From the NCBI RefSeq assembly GCF_002262885.1, contig NZ_NKYF01000008.1, forward strand, positions 124,001 through 188,000: a DNA stretch of 64,000 bases, read 5' to 3'. The notes under the pieces were generated by a model. That model was not told the origin of the DNA, searched no databases, and saw only the letters and a list, made by a program, of their open reading frames with translations. The position numbers and the translations under genes were made by a program. The DNA is from Pseudonocardia sp. MH-G8 (GTDB lineage Bacteria > Actinomycetota > Actinomycetes > Mycobacteriales > Pseudonocardiaceae). Below, in pieces: positions 16,935 through 27,282 of the stretch; within the stretch, counting starts at the first letter, position 1, and every line of letters begins with the position of its first letter.

Positions 16935-17330
16935 GTGTCGAACGCGCTCGCGCTCACGATCCGGGTGGTGGTGGTCGCCGTCAGCCTGTGGATCGCCACC
17001 CTGATCGTCCCCGGGATCGACAACACGGCCGGCACCACCAGCTCGCGGATCGGCACGCTCGTCGTCGTCGCGCTCATCTTCGGGCTGGTCAACGCCGTGC
17101 TGAAGCCACTGATCAAGGTGGTCGGCTGCCCGTTCTACATCCTGACGCTCGGCCTGATCGGGCTGGTCGTCAACGCCCTGCTGTTCCTGCTCGTCGGCTA
17201 CATCGCCGAGGGCATCGGGCTGCCGTTCACCGTCGGCGGCTTCGGCGCGGCGTTCTTCGGGGCCATCGTGGTCGCCGTGGTCGGGTTCGTCCTGCACGTG
17301 CTCATCCCCGACCGGCTCGACCAGCGCTAG
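16935..17330 (+). CDS. Phage holin-like family membrane protein (DUF, four-TM)
   Basis: This 131-residue protein has about four transmembrane helices (VVVVAVSLWIATLIVPGI, LVVVALIFGLVNAVLKPLIK, LTLGLIGLVVNALLFLLVGY, GAAFFGAIVVAVVGFVLHVL). It matches the Phage_holin_4_2 type, which despite the name is a common chromosomal membrane protein in actinobacteria. GTG start. It is three bases after the beta-lactamase-fold gene and overlaps the convergent tenA by four bases. The role is unknown. Confidence 0.85.
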   Translation: MSNALALTIRVVVVAVSLWIATLIVPGIDNTAGTTSSRIGTLVVVALIFGLVNAVLKPLIKVVGCPFYILTLGLIGLVVNALLFLLVGYIAEGIGLPFTVGGFGAAFFGAIVVAVVGFVLHVLIPDRLDQR

Positions 17331-18013
17331 ACGGGCCAGGTCTCCCGGCGGTACCCGGCGTCCCAGAACATCCACTCATACGTCGAGGTCCGGCGGAAGT
17401 GCCGGCGCAGTAGCTCGTTCTCCCCGTCGGACAGCGTCGCACCGACGCGGTCGGTCAGGTCCAGCACCGAATCGACGACCGCCTGGAACTCCTCGCTGCC
17501 GTACGTGGCGATCCACCGGGCGTAGAGCGGGTCGGGTGAGCTGCGGGCCAGCAGTTCGTCGCCGACGCGCGCGTAGATCCAGTAGCACGGCAGCACCGCG
17601 CCCAGCGCTTCGGCGAAGGACCCGCCGTAGCCGGTGGCGAGCAGGTAGCTGACGTAGGCCTGCGTGGTGGGGGCCACCGGCTCCAGGGCGGCCTCCTCCG
17701 GCGACGAGCCCAGCTCGCCCATCAGCGCCGCGTGCAGGTCGCGCTCGGCCGCGATCGCCGACGCGGCGTGCTCGGCGAACATCACCGTGCCGTCCTCGTC
17801 GGGCGCCTTCGCGGCGCAGATCGCGAGCGCCCGCGCGTATCCCCGCAGGTAGTGCGCGTCCTGCACGATGTAGTGGCGGAAGGACTCGCGCGGCAGCGTG
17901 CCGTCGGCCAGCCCGGTCAGGAACGGGTGGGTGAGGATCGCGGCGTAGACGTCCTCGACGTCCGCCCACAGGACGTCGCGGGTGCGCAGGGTGGAAGGGG
18001 CCGGGGTCACCAT
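17327..18013 (-). CDS. tenA: TenA-family aminopyrimidine aminohydrolase (thiaminase II)
   Basis: This 228-residue all-helical TenA protein has the aspartate in IVQDAHYLRGYARAL (Asp52), the nucleophile Cys143 in LPCYWIYARVG and the late YEWMFWDAGY (Glu213), matching the catalytic set. It salvages aminopyrimidines from degraded thiamin for cofactor resynthesis. Start ATG 18013 was chosen because homologous character begins there. No thiamin riboswitch is visible upstream and no other thi gene is nearby. Confidence 0.9.
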   Translation of the reverse strand: MVTPAPSTLRTRDVLWADVEDVYAAILTHPFLTGLADGTLPRESFRHYIVQDAHYLRGYARALAICAAKAPDEDGTVMFAEHAASAIAAERDLHAALMGELGSSPEEAALEPVAPTTQAYVSYLLATGYGGSFAEALGAVLPCYWIYARVGDELLARSSPDPLYARWIATYGSEEFQAVVDSVLDLTDRVGATLSDGENELLRRHFRRTSTYEWMFWDAGYRRETWPV

Positions 18014-18203
18014 GGACCCGACGCTACGGCCGCGCGCGGCCCGTGCGGAACCCGTCCGTTTGCCGCTCTGCGTGTCGGGAAGGCTGGTGAGACATCGGTC
18101 ACTCGATGTTCCGGATGGTCGTGGTGGCCGGGTCACGATGGGTGCCCCCACGGTCGCGCCTCACCGCCGAGCGTCGAACCGCAACGCTGGAGGTGAGTCC
18201 GAC

Positions 18204-18419
18204 ATGGATCCCGCGCCGATGGACCATCACGAGAAGATGCGGCTGCGGGCGGCGGCGTTCCGCGCCACCCGCCTGTACCCCGGCCCCGTCGGAGAGCTGC
18301 TCTCCCGCGAGCTGCTCACCTGGGAGGAGTTCGGGTACCGCCTGGGTGGCGAGCAGCTCGTCATGCGCCTGGTCGACCACGTGCTCAAGGCGCCGATCCC
18401 GCAGCAGGACGCCGCCTGA
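18204..18419 (+). CDS. Small conserved-looking protein, unknown
   Basis: This 71-residue polar protein starts MDPAPMDHHEKMRLRAAAFR and contains LYPGPVGELLSRELLTWEEF. The start is supported by GGAGGTGAG about ten bases upstream. It has the size and helical character of an actinobacterial cytosolic helper protein, but I do not recognise the family. It is divergent from tenA and may share that promoter region. Confidence 0.6.
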   Translation: MDPAPMDHHEKMRLRAAAFRATRLYPGPVGELLSRELLTWEEFGYRLGGEQLVMRLVDHVLKAPIPQQDAA

Positions 18420-18445
18420 CGCAGGCGTGGCCGGTCGCCGGGTGA

Positions 18446-18652
18446 CTACCGCTCGTACGTTGCCGTCACCGTCGCGTCGCCGGCCGGGACACCGTCGGCG
18501 AGCGCCCCGGCGGTGGCCGCCAGCACGAGCAGGGCGGTCAGCGCGACGAGGCTGCCGACCCGACCGACGACCTCGACGCCGATGCGCATCCGCACGGCCC
18601 TGCGTCCGCGGGCCTGTGCGGAGGAACGGGGGAGGACTGCAGGGGCGGACAT
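18446..18652 (-). CDS. Small single-pass membrane or exported protein, unknown
   Basis: This 68-residue protein has a basic N-terminal third and one hydrophobic helix (VGSLVALTALLVLAATAGAL) ending near ADGVPAGD. This could be a signal peptide or a single anchor. No family is recognised. It sits between the small gene at 18204 and the end of the acyl-CoA ligase gene, with which it is collinear. It could be spurious. Confidence 0.4.
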   Translation of the reverse strand: MSAPAVLPRSSAQARGRRAVRMRIGVEVVGRVGSLVALTALLVLAATAGALADGVPAGDATVTATYER

Positions 18653-18683
18653 GCCCGGGGTATCGCAGCCCGTTACCCGGTCG

Positions 18684-20362
<1,679 letters not shown>

Positions 20363-20366
<4 letters not shown>

Positions 20367-21649
20367 CGGGAACCGCCGGGCGTGAAGGTCACCGGCAGGC
20401 TCTTGACCCCGTTGATGAACATCGACTGCAGGCGCCGCGGCGGCGCGGTGGCCGCGATGTCGGGCACCCGGGTGAGCAGCTCGCGGAACATCACCGTCAT
20501 CTCCCGGCGGGCCAGGTGGGCGCCGAGGCAGAAGTGCGGGCCCGCACCCCCGAAGCCGACGTGCGGGTTGGGGGAGCGGCGCACGTCGAACGCGTCGGGG
20601 TCGCGGAAGTGCGCAGGGTCCCGGTTGGCTGCCCAGTAGTACAGCGCGACCTTGTCGCCCTCGCGCATCTGCTGCCCGCCGAGCACGGCGTCGGTGGCCA
20701 GCGTGCGGCGCATGTAGATCACCGGTGACGCCCAACGGACGATCTCCTCCACCGCGGTGGGGGTGACACCGTCGAGGTCGGCGAGCCACACGGCCCGCTG
20801 CTCCGGGTGCTCGGTGAGCAGGTGCAGGCCCCAGCTGATCGCGTTGCGCGTGGTCTCGTTGCCGGCCACGACGAGCAGGATGAAGAAGCTCGCGAGCTCG
20901 TCGGGGGTGAGCCGTTCACCGTCGACCTCCGCGTTCACCAGCGCGGACGTGACGTCGTCGGTGGGGTTCTCGATGCGGTGCCTGCCGAGGTCGCGCATCA
21001 GTTCGGCCAGCTCGTGCCCGGCCTGCAGCAGCGCGGCCACGATGTTGTCCGCGTCGGGCACGTACTCCGGGTCGCTGGCGCCCAGGATGATGTTCGAGCG
21101 GTCGAACACGAACTCGTACCGGCTCGCCGGCACGCCCATCATGTCGCACACGATCTTCAACGGAAGCCGGGCCGAGATCGCCGTGACCGCGTCGCACCCA
21201 CCGGCGTCGATCACGTCGTCGACGATGGTGCGCGCCGTGCGCTGCACCTCCTCGGTGAGCCCGGCCAGCCGCTTCGGCGTGAACCCGCGGGACACGATGC
21301 GCCGCAGCCGGGCGTGCCGCGGGTCGTCCATGTTGATCATCGAGCCGTAGAACTCGAGGAACTCCGGCGGCATGTCCGCCACGTTCGTGGCGCCCTTGCC
21401 GGACGTGAACACCGACGGGGTGCGGCTGGCCTCGGTGAGGTCGTCGAGGCGCGTGAGCGCCCAGAACCCGGGACCGCGGGTGAAGCCGCTCTCCGGTTCC
21501 TCGTAGAACGGCACCGGCTCCCGCTCGCGCAGAGCGGCGAAGGCGGCCGCGCGCTCCGCGATCGGGGCCGTCCAGAAGTTCGGGATGTCGGACAGGTCCG
21601 GCCGCCCGGTCCAGGTGCTGTCCTCGGTGCTCGTGCCCGTCGGCGCCAT
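20363..21649 (-). CDS. Cytochrome P450 (CYP124/125/142-like)
   Basis: This 428-residue P450 has the I-helix AGNETT (262-267), ExxR as EIVR (302-305) and the heme loop FGGAGPHFCLGAHLARRE with Cys374. The loop sequence and INMDDPRHARLRRIVSRGF are typical of the CYP124/125/142 group that oxidises terminal methyls of branched lipids and sterols. The start is at ATG 21649, preceded by GAGGAGG. It is followed by a coupled acyl-CoA ligase and preceded by a LAL regulator, with a TAGGGT element in the 64-bp gap. Confidence 0.88.
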
Positions 21650-21713
21650 CGCCGAGCCTCCTCGTGGTGGGGTGGTCCCGATCACAACCACCCTAGTTAC
21701 CCCGAGGTAGGGC

Positions 21714-24700
21714 TCAAGGGTCCGAACGCGCCAGTTCGCGGTCCGTCGGGGCCAGCAGCCCGCGGGCGTAGGCGAGGCTGACGGCCTCGGTGCGGCTGCT
21801 CGCCCCGAGCTTCGCCATCACCCGCGACAGGTGCACGCTCACCGTCTTCTCGCTGATGAACAGCTCGGCGCCCACCTGCCGGTTGGTGTGCCCCTGCGCG
21901 ACGATCGCCAGCACGGAGCGCTCCCGCGGGGTGAGCGGATCGGGCCCGACGGGCTCCGGGCGCGCCGTGTCCTCCCAGACCACACCCGCCCGCTGTCCCA
22001 GCTGTTCCAGCGCGCCCGCCAGCGGTGCGGCGCCGAGGGCCAGCGCCGTGGCACGGGCCCGGTGCAGGTCGGGCCCGACCAGCGCGTGCGCCGCACCGGC
22101 GGCCAGCGCGGCCTCCGCGCCCCGCCACATCGCGTGCGCCTGGCGGTAGCCCACGAGTGCGTCGCCGTCGCCGTGGGCGTCGGTCTCGTAGGTGAAGGCC
22201 GCGGCGACCTCCCGCCACACGCCCGGGTCGGCCGGGCCGGCCAGGCGGGTGAGCTCCGCCCGCGCCCGGGTGAGCCACGCGCGCCCCTCGGGCCCGAGCC
22301 GCCCGGCCCGCGGCAACCCGCGTTCGGCGGCCTCCTCGGCGATGCGCACCATCTCCCGCGCCGCCGCGACGGCCTCGTCGTGGGGTTGCGAGCCGGCTGC
22401 GGCCATGTCGGCGTGAGCGGCGGCCCCCAGCGCGCCGAGCATGATGCGGCCCAGGTGCGGGGCGAGATCGGAGTAGGCACCGGTGTTCAGCCCCGCCACC
22501 GCGTCGCGGACGCAGCGGGCCGCCTCGTCGGGGCGGCCCTGCCACAGGGCGGCCTCCGCGCCCGACTGCCCCACCAGCATGATCACCTGCTCGTCGACGG
22601 GGGCCGACTCGCGCAGCTCGGCCAGGCGGCGCCGCGCTGCCGCGAACCGGCCGCGCCCGACCGTGGTGAGCAGCCCCGCGGCCGCGAGCCGGAACGCCAC
22701 GGTGGCCGACACCGAGCCCCCCGCGATCTCGGCTGCGGCCTCCGCGGTGTCCCACTCACCGTGCATGTAGCGGCTCAGCACGTGCGCCACCCGCAGCTCG
22801 AGGCCGTAGGCGCTCCACGTGGTGCCGGTGGCGTCGGCGCGCTCGCCACCCGCCGCGAACTCGGCCGCGGCCTCCGCGAGCCTGCCCTCGTCGAGCAACG
22901 AGATGCCGACCGCGTAGAAGGCGCGCAGCTCCACGGAGAGGTCGCCGGACCGCCTCGCCAGCGGCTTCGCCTCGGCCAGGAGCTCCCGGGCGCGCTCCGG
23001 ATCGCCGCCGTACTCGGCGCAGACGGCGAGGGTGACGAGGGCGTCGGCCCTGGCGGCGTGGGCGTCGCCGTCGGGATCGGCCGGAACCTGGCGGGCCACC
23101 CGGAGCGTGGCCTCCGCCTCGGCCACGGCCTCGGCGAAGTGGTCGAACTTGCTCAGCACCCGGGCCAGCACGGCGTGTGCCCAAGCCTGCTCGGCCGACG
23201 CCGGCTCGTGGGCGATGAGCCCCACCGCGTGCCGGGCCGCGGCGAGGGCCTCCTGCTCGTGACCGGCGAGGTCGAGCAGGCGCAGCGCGTAGCGGCGCCC
23301 GATCGCCGAGCTCAGTCCGGGGTCCTGGCGCTCGTCGACCAGCTCGAGCGCGCGTCGGCCCAGCGCGATGCCGCGGTCGGGATCGCCGGTGCTGCTCGCG
23401 CCCCATGCCGCCCAGCGCGTGAGCATGCCCTCGCCGACACCGGCCACCGCCGCGGCGTCGGGCACCGCCGACCACAGCTCGAGGGCCCGTTCGGCGTGCA
23501 GCAGCACCTCGGCGGGTGCTTCGCGGTCGGCCGCCTCCGAGGAGGCCTGCACGGACGCGGCCAGCGCCAGTGCCAGGTCGTGGCCCGCCATCGCGTGGTG
23601 GGCGAGCTCGGCCGCGAGCCCCGGCTCCGCGACACCGCGCGGGCCGGTGCCGCCGGGGACCGCGAGCAGCGCGGCGTAGGCGGCGTGCAGGCGGCTGCGC
23701 TCGCCGGGCAGCAGCTCGTGGTAGATGGCCTCGCGCAGCAACGCGTGGCGGAAGGCGTAGGCGTCGTCGGCGCCGGCCGCCCTCGGATCGTGCTCCGCGG
23801 CCACCAGCACGTGGTGCGCGACGGCCTCGCGCAGCGCCTGTTCCAGTTCGTCGACCGGGAGACCGGACACCGCGGCCAGGCGCGGATGGCTCACCCGCCG
23901 CCCGGCGACCGAGGCGATGCGCAGCACCCGCTGGGTGGCGGGCGCGAGCCCCTCGATGCGCGCTACCAGCACCTCGACCAGGCCGTGCGGCAGCCCGTCG
24001 CCGGCCGCGCTGACCAGCTCCTCGGCGAAGAACGCGTTGCCCTCGCTGCGGCGCGCCACGTTGTGCAGCACCGGCTCGGCGAGGCTGCCGTCGGCGAGGC
24101 GGCGCACGAGCTCGAGCGCCTCGTGCCGGTCGAGCGGGTCGAGCTGGATGCGCTCGACCGCGGGCAGCCGGACCAGCTCCGACAGCACGGGCCGCAGCGG
24201 GTGGCGCCGGTGCAGGTCGTCGCTGCGGTAGGTGGCGAGCACGACCAGGCGCTGCCCCCGCAACCGCGACAGCAGGAAGACGAGCAGATCGCGGCTGGAG
24301 CGATCGGCCCAGTGCAGGTCCTCCAGGACGAGGAGCACGGGTGCGGCCGCGCCGAGCTCGTGGAGCACGGACAGCACGGCGTCGAACACCTGCAGCTGGC
24401 CGAGGTCGCGCCACTCGCCGGTGGTGCCCGCGCGGGCGAACCCACCGGGCAGCAGGTGGCGCAGCGCGACGTGCTCGGTGACCAGCGTGGGATGCGTGGC
24501 CGCCAGGGTGCCGACGATCTCTGTGAACGGCAGGTACGGCAGGGCGGACTCGGCGGTGTCGAGGCAACGGCCGACCAGCACGGTGAAGCCGGCGGCCGCG
24601 GCGCGGGCCGTCGCCTCGGCGACCAGCCGGGACTTGCCCACCCCGGCGTCGCCCGCCACCAGCACTCCGGTGGGTGTGCCGGAGGCCGCGCGATCGAGCG

Positions 24701-24776
24701 CTGCGGAGAGTGCCGACACCTCGTGCCGGCGCCCCACCAGCTCGATGCCGACCCCCAACCGCGCCACGCCGGTCAT
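21714..24776 (-). CDS. Large LuxR-family (LAL) ATP-binding regulator
   Basis: This 1020-residue protein has an N-terminal AAA/NTPase module (Walker A GDAGVGKS at 42-49; Walker B-like VLLVLEDLHWADRSSRD). A long TPR-like helical middle follows, then a C-terminal LuxR helix-turn-helix (LTPRERSVLAIVAQGHTNRQ; ISEKTVSVHLSRVMAKLGAS). LAL regulators activate catabolic or secondary-metabolism genes on binding ATP and an inducer. The P450-ligase operon is immediately downstream on the same strand and is the likely target. The start overlaps the stop of a small upstream gene (ATGA). Confidence 0.9.
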   Translation of the reverse strand: MTGVARLGVGIELVGRRHEVSALSAALDRAASGTPTGVLVAGDAGVGKSRLVAEATARAAAAGFTVLVGRCLDTAESALPYLPFTEIVGTLAATHPTLVTEHVALRHLLPGGFARAGTTGEWRDLGQLQVFDAVLSVLHELGAAAPVLLVLEDLHWADRSSRDLLVFLLSRLRGQRLVVLATYRSDDLHRRHPLRPVLSELVRLPAVERIQLDPLDRHEALELVRRLADGSLAEPVLHNVARRSEGNAFFAEELVSAAGDGLPHGLVEVLVARIEGLAPATQRVLRIASVAGRRVSHPRLAAVSGLPVDELEQALREAVAHHVLVAAEHDPRAAGADDAYAFRHALLREAIYHELLPGERSRLHAAYAALLAVPGGTGPRGVAEPGLAAELAHHAMAGHDLALALAASVQASSEAADREAPAEVLLHAERALELWSAVPDAAAVAGVGEGMLTRWAAWGASSTGDPDRGIALGRRALELVDERQDPGLSSAIGRRYALRLLDLAGHEQEALAAARHAVGLIAHEPASAEQAWAHAVLARVLSKFDHFAEAVAEAEATLRVARQVPADPDGDAHAARADALVTLAVCAEYGGDPERARELLAEAKPLARRSGDLSVELRAFYAVGISLLDEGRLAEAAAEFAAGGERADATGTTWSAYGLELRVAHVLSRYMHGEWDTAEAAAEIAGGSVSATVAFRLAAAGLLTTVGRGRFAAARRRLAELRESAPVDEQVIMLVGQSGAEAALWQGRPDEAARCVRDAVAGLNTGAYSDLAPHLGRIMLGALGAAAHADMAAAGSQPHDEAVAAAREMVRIAEEAAERGLPRAGRLGPEGRAWLTRARAELTRLAGPADPGVWREVAAAFTYETDAHGDGDALVGYRQAHAMWRGAEAALAAGAAHALVGPDLHRARATALALGAAPLAGALEQLGQRAGVVWEDTARPEPVGPDPLTPRERSVLAIVAQGHTNRQVGAELFISEKTVSVHLSRVMAKLGASSRTEAVSLAYARGLLAPTDRELARSDP

Positions 24777-24997
24777 CGTGGCACGGCGTACCGACGTTCC
24801 GCGTCGTCGTTGCGGGGTGCAACAGTGCGCTCTGGGCGATCGGGCCCCGGTGGTGCGGGCTCCGGCACCGGCGACGCCCGCCCGCGGCGCCCGGCCCGGC
24901 GCACCAGCCGGGCGAGCCGGAAGTTCTCGGCGTCGGCCAGCAGGTCGGCACGGTGGGACTCGGACTGGACGGACAGCGTCGAGGCGTCGGTGAACAT
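24773..24997 (-). CDS. Small protein coupled to the LAL regulator
   Basis: This 74-residue protein has MFTDASTLSVQSESHRADLL then ADAENFRLARLVRRAGRRGR, followed by a proline-rich tail. Helical segments of the type RADLLA-AE--RLARLVR recur in many short actinobacterial proteins of unknown role. Its stop overlaps the start of the LAL gene as ATGA, so it is probably translated with it. The start at 24997 is favoured over one 12 codons upstream. Confidence 0.55.
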   Translation of the reverse strand: MFTDASTLSVQSESHRADLLADAENFRLARLVRRAGRRGRASPVPEPAPPGPDRPERTVAPRNDDAERRYAVPR

Positions 24998-25178
24998 GCG
25001 ACCAGGTTCGGCCTGAGGGCCGGATCCCGGCATCGGACGTTCACGTCGTCCTGAGGCCCGGCGCGGGGTAAGGGATCGGGCTCCCCCCTTACGGCGCCCT
25101 GAGCTGCGCCCGGCGCGGCGGGGCGCACCTCACGGCGGTCGTAAAGCACGGCTCGTGCGGATCACCGGTCGGCGGCGG

Positions 25179-25346
25179 TCACTCCGGCGTCAGCAGCCCG
25201 CGCTGGTAGGCCCGCACCAGGCGGCGGGGGACGAGGTGGCGGCGGCCGGCGATCGTCACCGGGACCAGGTCCGGTGGGGTCGCCTTCCACTGCGCGCGGC
25301 GGCTGCGGGTGTTCGAGCGCGACGTGCGGCGCTTCGGGACGGCCAT
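25179..25346 (-). CDS. rpmF: Ribosomal protein bL32, zinc-independent form
   Basis: This 55-residue protein starts MAVPKRRTSRSNTRSRRAQW, the bL32 signature. It has no cysteines, so it is the C-minus paralogue that does not need zinc. Its start shares one base with the stop of the CobW-like gene (TGATG), so the two are coupled. The gene belongs to the divergent zinc-starvation locus with bL33, bS18, bL28 and uS14 at 26641-27587. Confidence 0.93.
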   Translation of the reverse strand: MAVPKRRTSRSNTRSRRAQWKATPPDLVPVTIAGRRHLVPRRLVRAYQRGLLTPE

Positions 25347-26575
25347 CAGTGTTCCTCCTGCTCGGTCTGCGCGGGGGCGGCCGGCAGTCCGGCCGGGGTC
25401 CCGCAGGGATCGGTGTGCCACCAGCCGAAGGGGTCGGGCAGGGTGCGCCAGGCCTCCTCGCCCGCGGCGAGCTCGGCGTCGGTCAGCAGGGCGCCGGTGA
25501 GCTGCTCCTCGACCTCGGCCGGGTCGGAGTCGTGGACGAGCACGACGAGGTCCTGCGCCCGGTCACCGAACCGCGGGTGCCAACCCAGCGACGCCAGCGC
25601 CCGCCGTTCCGGGGACGCCGCCGCCCACACCTGGTCGTCCGCGCCGTCGAGCCACTCGCCCGCGTGCCCGATCTGCAGCCCGCCGCCGGCCGACTCCAGC
25701 CACAGCACGGCGTCCGGCCGCGTGGCGAGCCAGATCCGCCCACGGGTGCGCACGACGCCGTCGAGCAGTACGTCCATCGCCTCGTGCAGGCGCTCGGGGT
25801 GGAAGGGGCGGCGCGCGGCCAGGACGAGCAACTGCACCCCGCAGTCGCGGGCGAGCGAGGGCTGCCCGCGCAGCAGCGGCGCGTGCACGTCGTCGGGACG
25901 GCCCCGGCGTGCGGACGGCGGCAGGTCGGCGAGCAACGCCCGCTCGTCGAGCCCGGCCAGGTGCACCCGCTGCGCCGAGGGCGCGAGCCGGGCCAGCACC
26001 GCGTCGGTGCGCGCGAGCTGCCACGCGTCCGCCGTGCCGGTGTGCACCAGCAGGTCGGCGAACTCGGCCTGGCCGACGGCGACCTGCGCCACCGTGCGCT
26101 CGTCGTCGGGCAGCTCGGCCAGCCCCCGCTCGGGCAGAGCGGCGTCGCCGGTGGCGTCGTCGAGCCAGGTGCCCGCGTCCACGCAGGTGAGCACGCCCCG
26201 CAGGTCCACGCGGTCGATGATCGGCGCGCCGTCGACGAGCACGTGCAGCAGCGACCAGCAGACCTGCTCGGGCTCCAGCGCGGGGTCGAGGTGCAGCACG
26301 ATGCGGCGCGGCCCGCCCGGGCCGGCGAGCGCGTGCAGCTGCGGCAGCAGGTCCTCGCGCAGGGTGCACGAGACGCAGCCGTGGGCCAGCTCCAGCACCG
26401 TGTGCTCGTCCCGGTTGCCGTGGCGCAGGCGCCGGCGCACCCGGCCGGCGCCGATGTCGCGCAGGTCGTGGTGCAGCACGGCGACGTCCGGGTCGAGCGC
26501 TCTGATCCGGGCGGCGGTGGCCTCCACGCCGGGCTCGTGCAGCCCGGTGAGCACCAGCAGCTCTGGTCGGGTCAC
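25346..26575 (-). CDS. CobW/G3E-family zinc-locus protein lacking the P-loop
   Basis: This 409-residue protein has the CobW-type metal motif in AHGCVSCTLREDLL (Cys67, Cys70) and the CobW C-terminal domain with RRPFHPERLHEAMD. At the place of the GxxGxGKT loop it reads LTGLHEPGVEAT, so GTP binding is doubtful. The protein resembles M. tuberculosis Rv0106 and, I believe, the mycobacterial Mrf protein that recruits a hibernation factor to zinc-free ribosomes. It is divergent from the zinc-free ribosomal genes and coupled to bL32, and probably Zur-controlled. Confidence 0.88.
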   Translation of the reverse strand: MTRPELLVLTGLHEPGVEATAARIRALDPDVAVLHHDLRDIGAGRVRRRLRHGNRDEHTVLELAHGCVSCTLREDLLPQLHALAGPGGPRRIVLHLDPALEPEQVCWSLLHVLVDGAPIIDRVDLRGVLTCVDAGTWLDDATGDAALPERGLAELPDDERTVAQVAVGQAEFADLLVHTGTADAWQLARTDAVLARLAPSAQRVHLAGLDERALLADLPPSARRGRPDDVHAPLLRGQPSLARDCGVQLLVLAARRPFHPERLHEAMDVLLDGVVRTRGRIWLATRPDAVLWLESAGGGLQIGHAGEWLDGADDQVWAAASPERRALASLGWHPRFGDRAQDLVVLVHDSDPAEVEEQLTGALLTDAELAAGEEAWRTLPDPFGWWHTDPCGTPAGLPAAPAQTEQEEH

Positions 26576-26603
26576 GTGGTCCTCCTCGGTCGGTCTGGGC
26601 TAC

Positions 26604-26630
26604 CCTAGATGAAAATGGATGTCGTTACTG
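26604..26630. promoter_or_regulatory. Probable Zur operator
   Basis: The 65-bp gap between the divergent CobW-like and bL33 genes contains an AT-rich, imperfectly symmetrical stretch TGAAAATGGATGTCG at 26610-26624. It resembles actinobacterial Zur boxes (TGAAAATG half-site). This is the only AT-rich island nearby. One site could control both directions. No zinc regulator gene is in the window. Confidence 0.6.
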
Positions 26631-26640
26631 AGGAGGGTCC

Positions 26641-26805
26641 ATGTCTCGCACCGATGTGCGGCCGATCGTGAAGCTGCGGTCGACCGCGGGCACCGGCACC
26701 ACGTACGTCACCCGCAAGAACCGGCGCAACGACCCGGACCGGATGGTGCTGCGCAAGTACGACGCGGCGATCCGGCGCCACGTCGAGTTCCGCGAGGAGC
26801 GCTGA
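26641..26805 (+). CDS. rpmG: Ribosomal protein bL33, zinc-independent form
   Basis: This 54-residue protein starts MSRTDVRPIVKLRSTAGTGT and has the bL33 motif TRKNRRNDPDRMVLRKYD. It has no cysteines, unlike the bL33 at 27880 that has two CxxC pairs, so this is the zinc-free paralogue. An AGGAGG sits just upstream. The stop shares a base with the start of the bS18 gene (TGATG). It is the first gene of the four-gene operon to 27587. Confidence 0.95.
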   Translation: MSRTDVRPIVKLRSTAGTGTTYVTRKNRRNDPDRMVLRKYDAAIRRHVEFREER

Positions 26806-27044
26806 TGCCCGACCGGGAGCGGCGGACGCTCAAGCGCCGGGCCAACCCGCTGCACGTGAAGGGGATCACCGAGGTCGACTGGAAGGACGTGACGTTCCTG
26901 CGCACGTTCGTCTCCGACCGCGGCAAGATCCGCGCCCGCAGGGTGACCGGCCTGACGCCCCAGCAGCAGCGGCGCGTCGCCGTCGCCATCCGCAACGCCC
27001 GCGAGATGGCGCTGCTGCCCTACCCGCGCGCCGGGAGGGGCTGA
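26805..27044 (+). CDS. rpsR: Ribosomal protein bS18, zinc-locus paralogue
   Basis: This 79-residue bS18 has DWKDVTFLRTFVSDRGKIRA and RRVTGLTPQQQRRVAVAIRN, the rRNA-binding core. It has no cysteine, as in the zinc-free paralogue. It is coupled to bL33 by TGATG and is followed one base later by bL28. It would replace the housekeeping bS18 when zinc is scarce. Confidence 0.95.
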   Translation: MPDRERRTLKRRANPLHVKGITEVDWKDVTFLRTFVSDRGKIRARRVTGLTPQQQRRVAVAIRNAREMALLPYPRAGRG

Positions 27045-27045
27045 G

Positions 27046-27282
27046 GTGTCCCGGCGCTGCCAGCTCACCGGGGCCGAGCCCGGGTTCGGCAAGTCCGTCT
27101 CGCACTCCCACCGCCGCACGAGCCGCCGGTGGGACCCGAACATCCAGTCCAAGCGCTACTGGTTCGCGCAGGAGGGGCGGTACGTGCGGCTGCGCGTGAC
27201 CGCCGACGCGATCCGCACGATCGACCGGATCGGTGTCGCCGCCGCGGTCGCGCGGATCAGGGCCCGAGGGGGGAAGGTCTGA
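27046..27282 (+). CDS. rpmB: Ribosomal protein bL28, zinc-locus paralogue
   Basis: This 78-residue bL28 starts at GTG with MSRRCQLTGAEPGFGKSVSH, then SHRRTSRRWDPNIQ. It has a single cysteine and lacks the paired cysteines of the zinc-binding form. The stop shares a base with the uS14 start (TGATG). It sits in the middle of the zinc-starvation ribosomal operon. Confidence 0.95.
   Translation: MSRRCQLTGAEPGFGKSVSHSHRRTSRRWDPNIQSKRYWFAQEGRYVRLRVTADAIRTIDRIGVAAAVARIRARGGKV

Noticed and set aside
16935..17330. A prophage, suggested by the holin-like gene
   Set aside because: No other phage gene is near. This four-helix family is a common chromosomal membrane protein in actinobacteria.
13626..17375. 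A single 1249-residue minus-strand protein
   Set aside because: Only its last 175 residues are real (2'-5' RNA ligase-like). The rest is antisense to the GH140, beta-lactamase and holin-like genes in GC-rich DNA.
18014..18203. A TPP riboswitch upstream of tenA
   Set aside because: None of the conserved thi-box segments (such as CTGAGA or the CCTGAACCTGG part) are present on the minus strand.
21650..21713. A KstR box upstream of the P450
   Set aside because: The gap has an imperfect CCTACC/TAGGG symmetry but does not match the AAC-GTT type KstR core.
22756..25149. A 797-residue protein in another frame of the LAL gene
   Set aside because: It is an arginine/proline-rich shadow frame with no domains, lying inside the well-supported LuxR-family gene.
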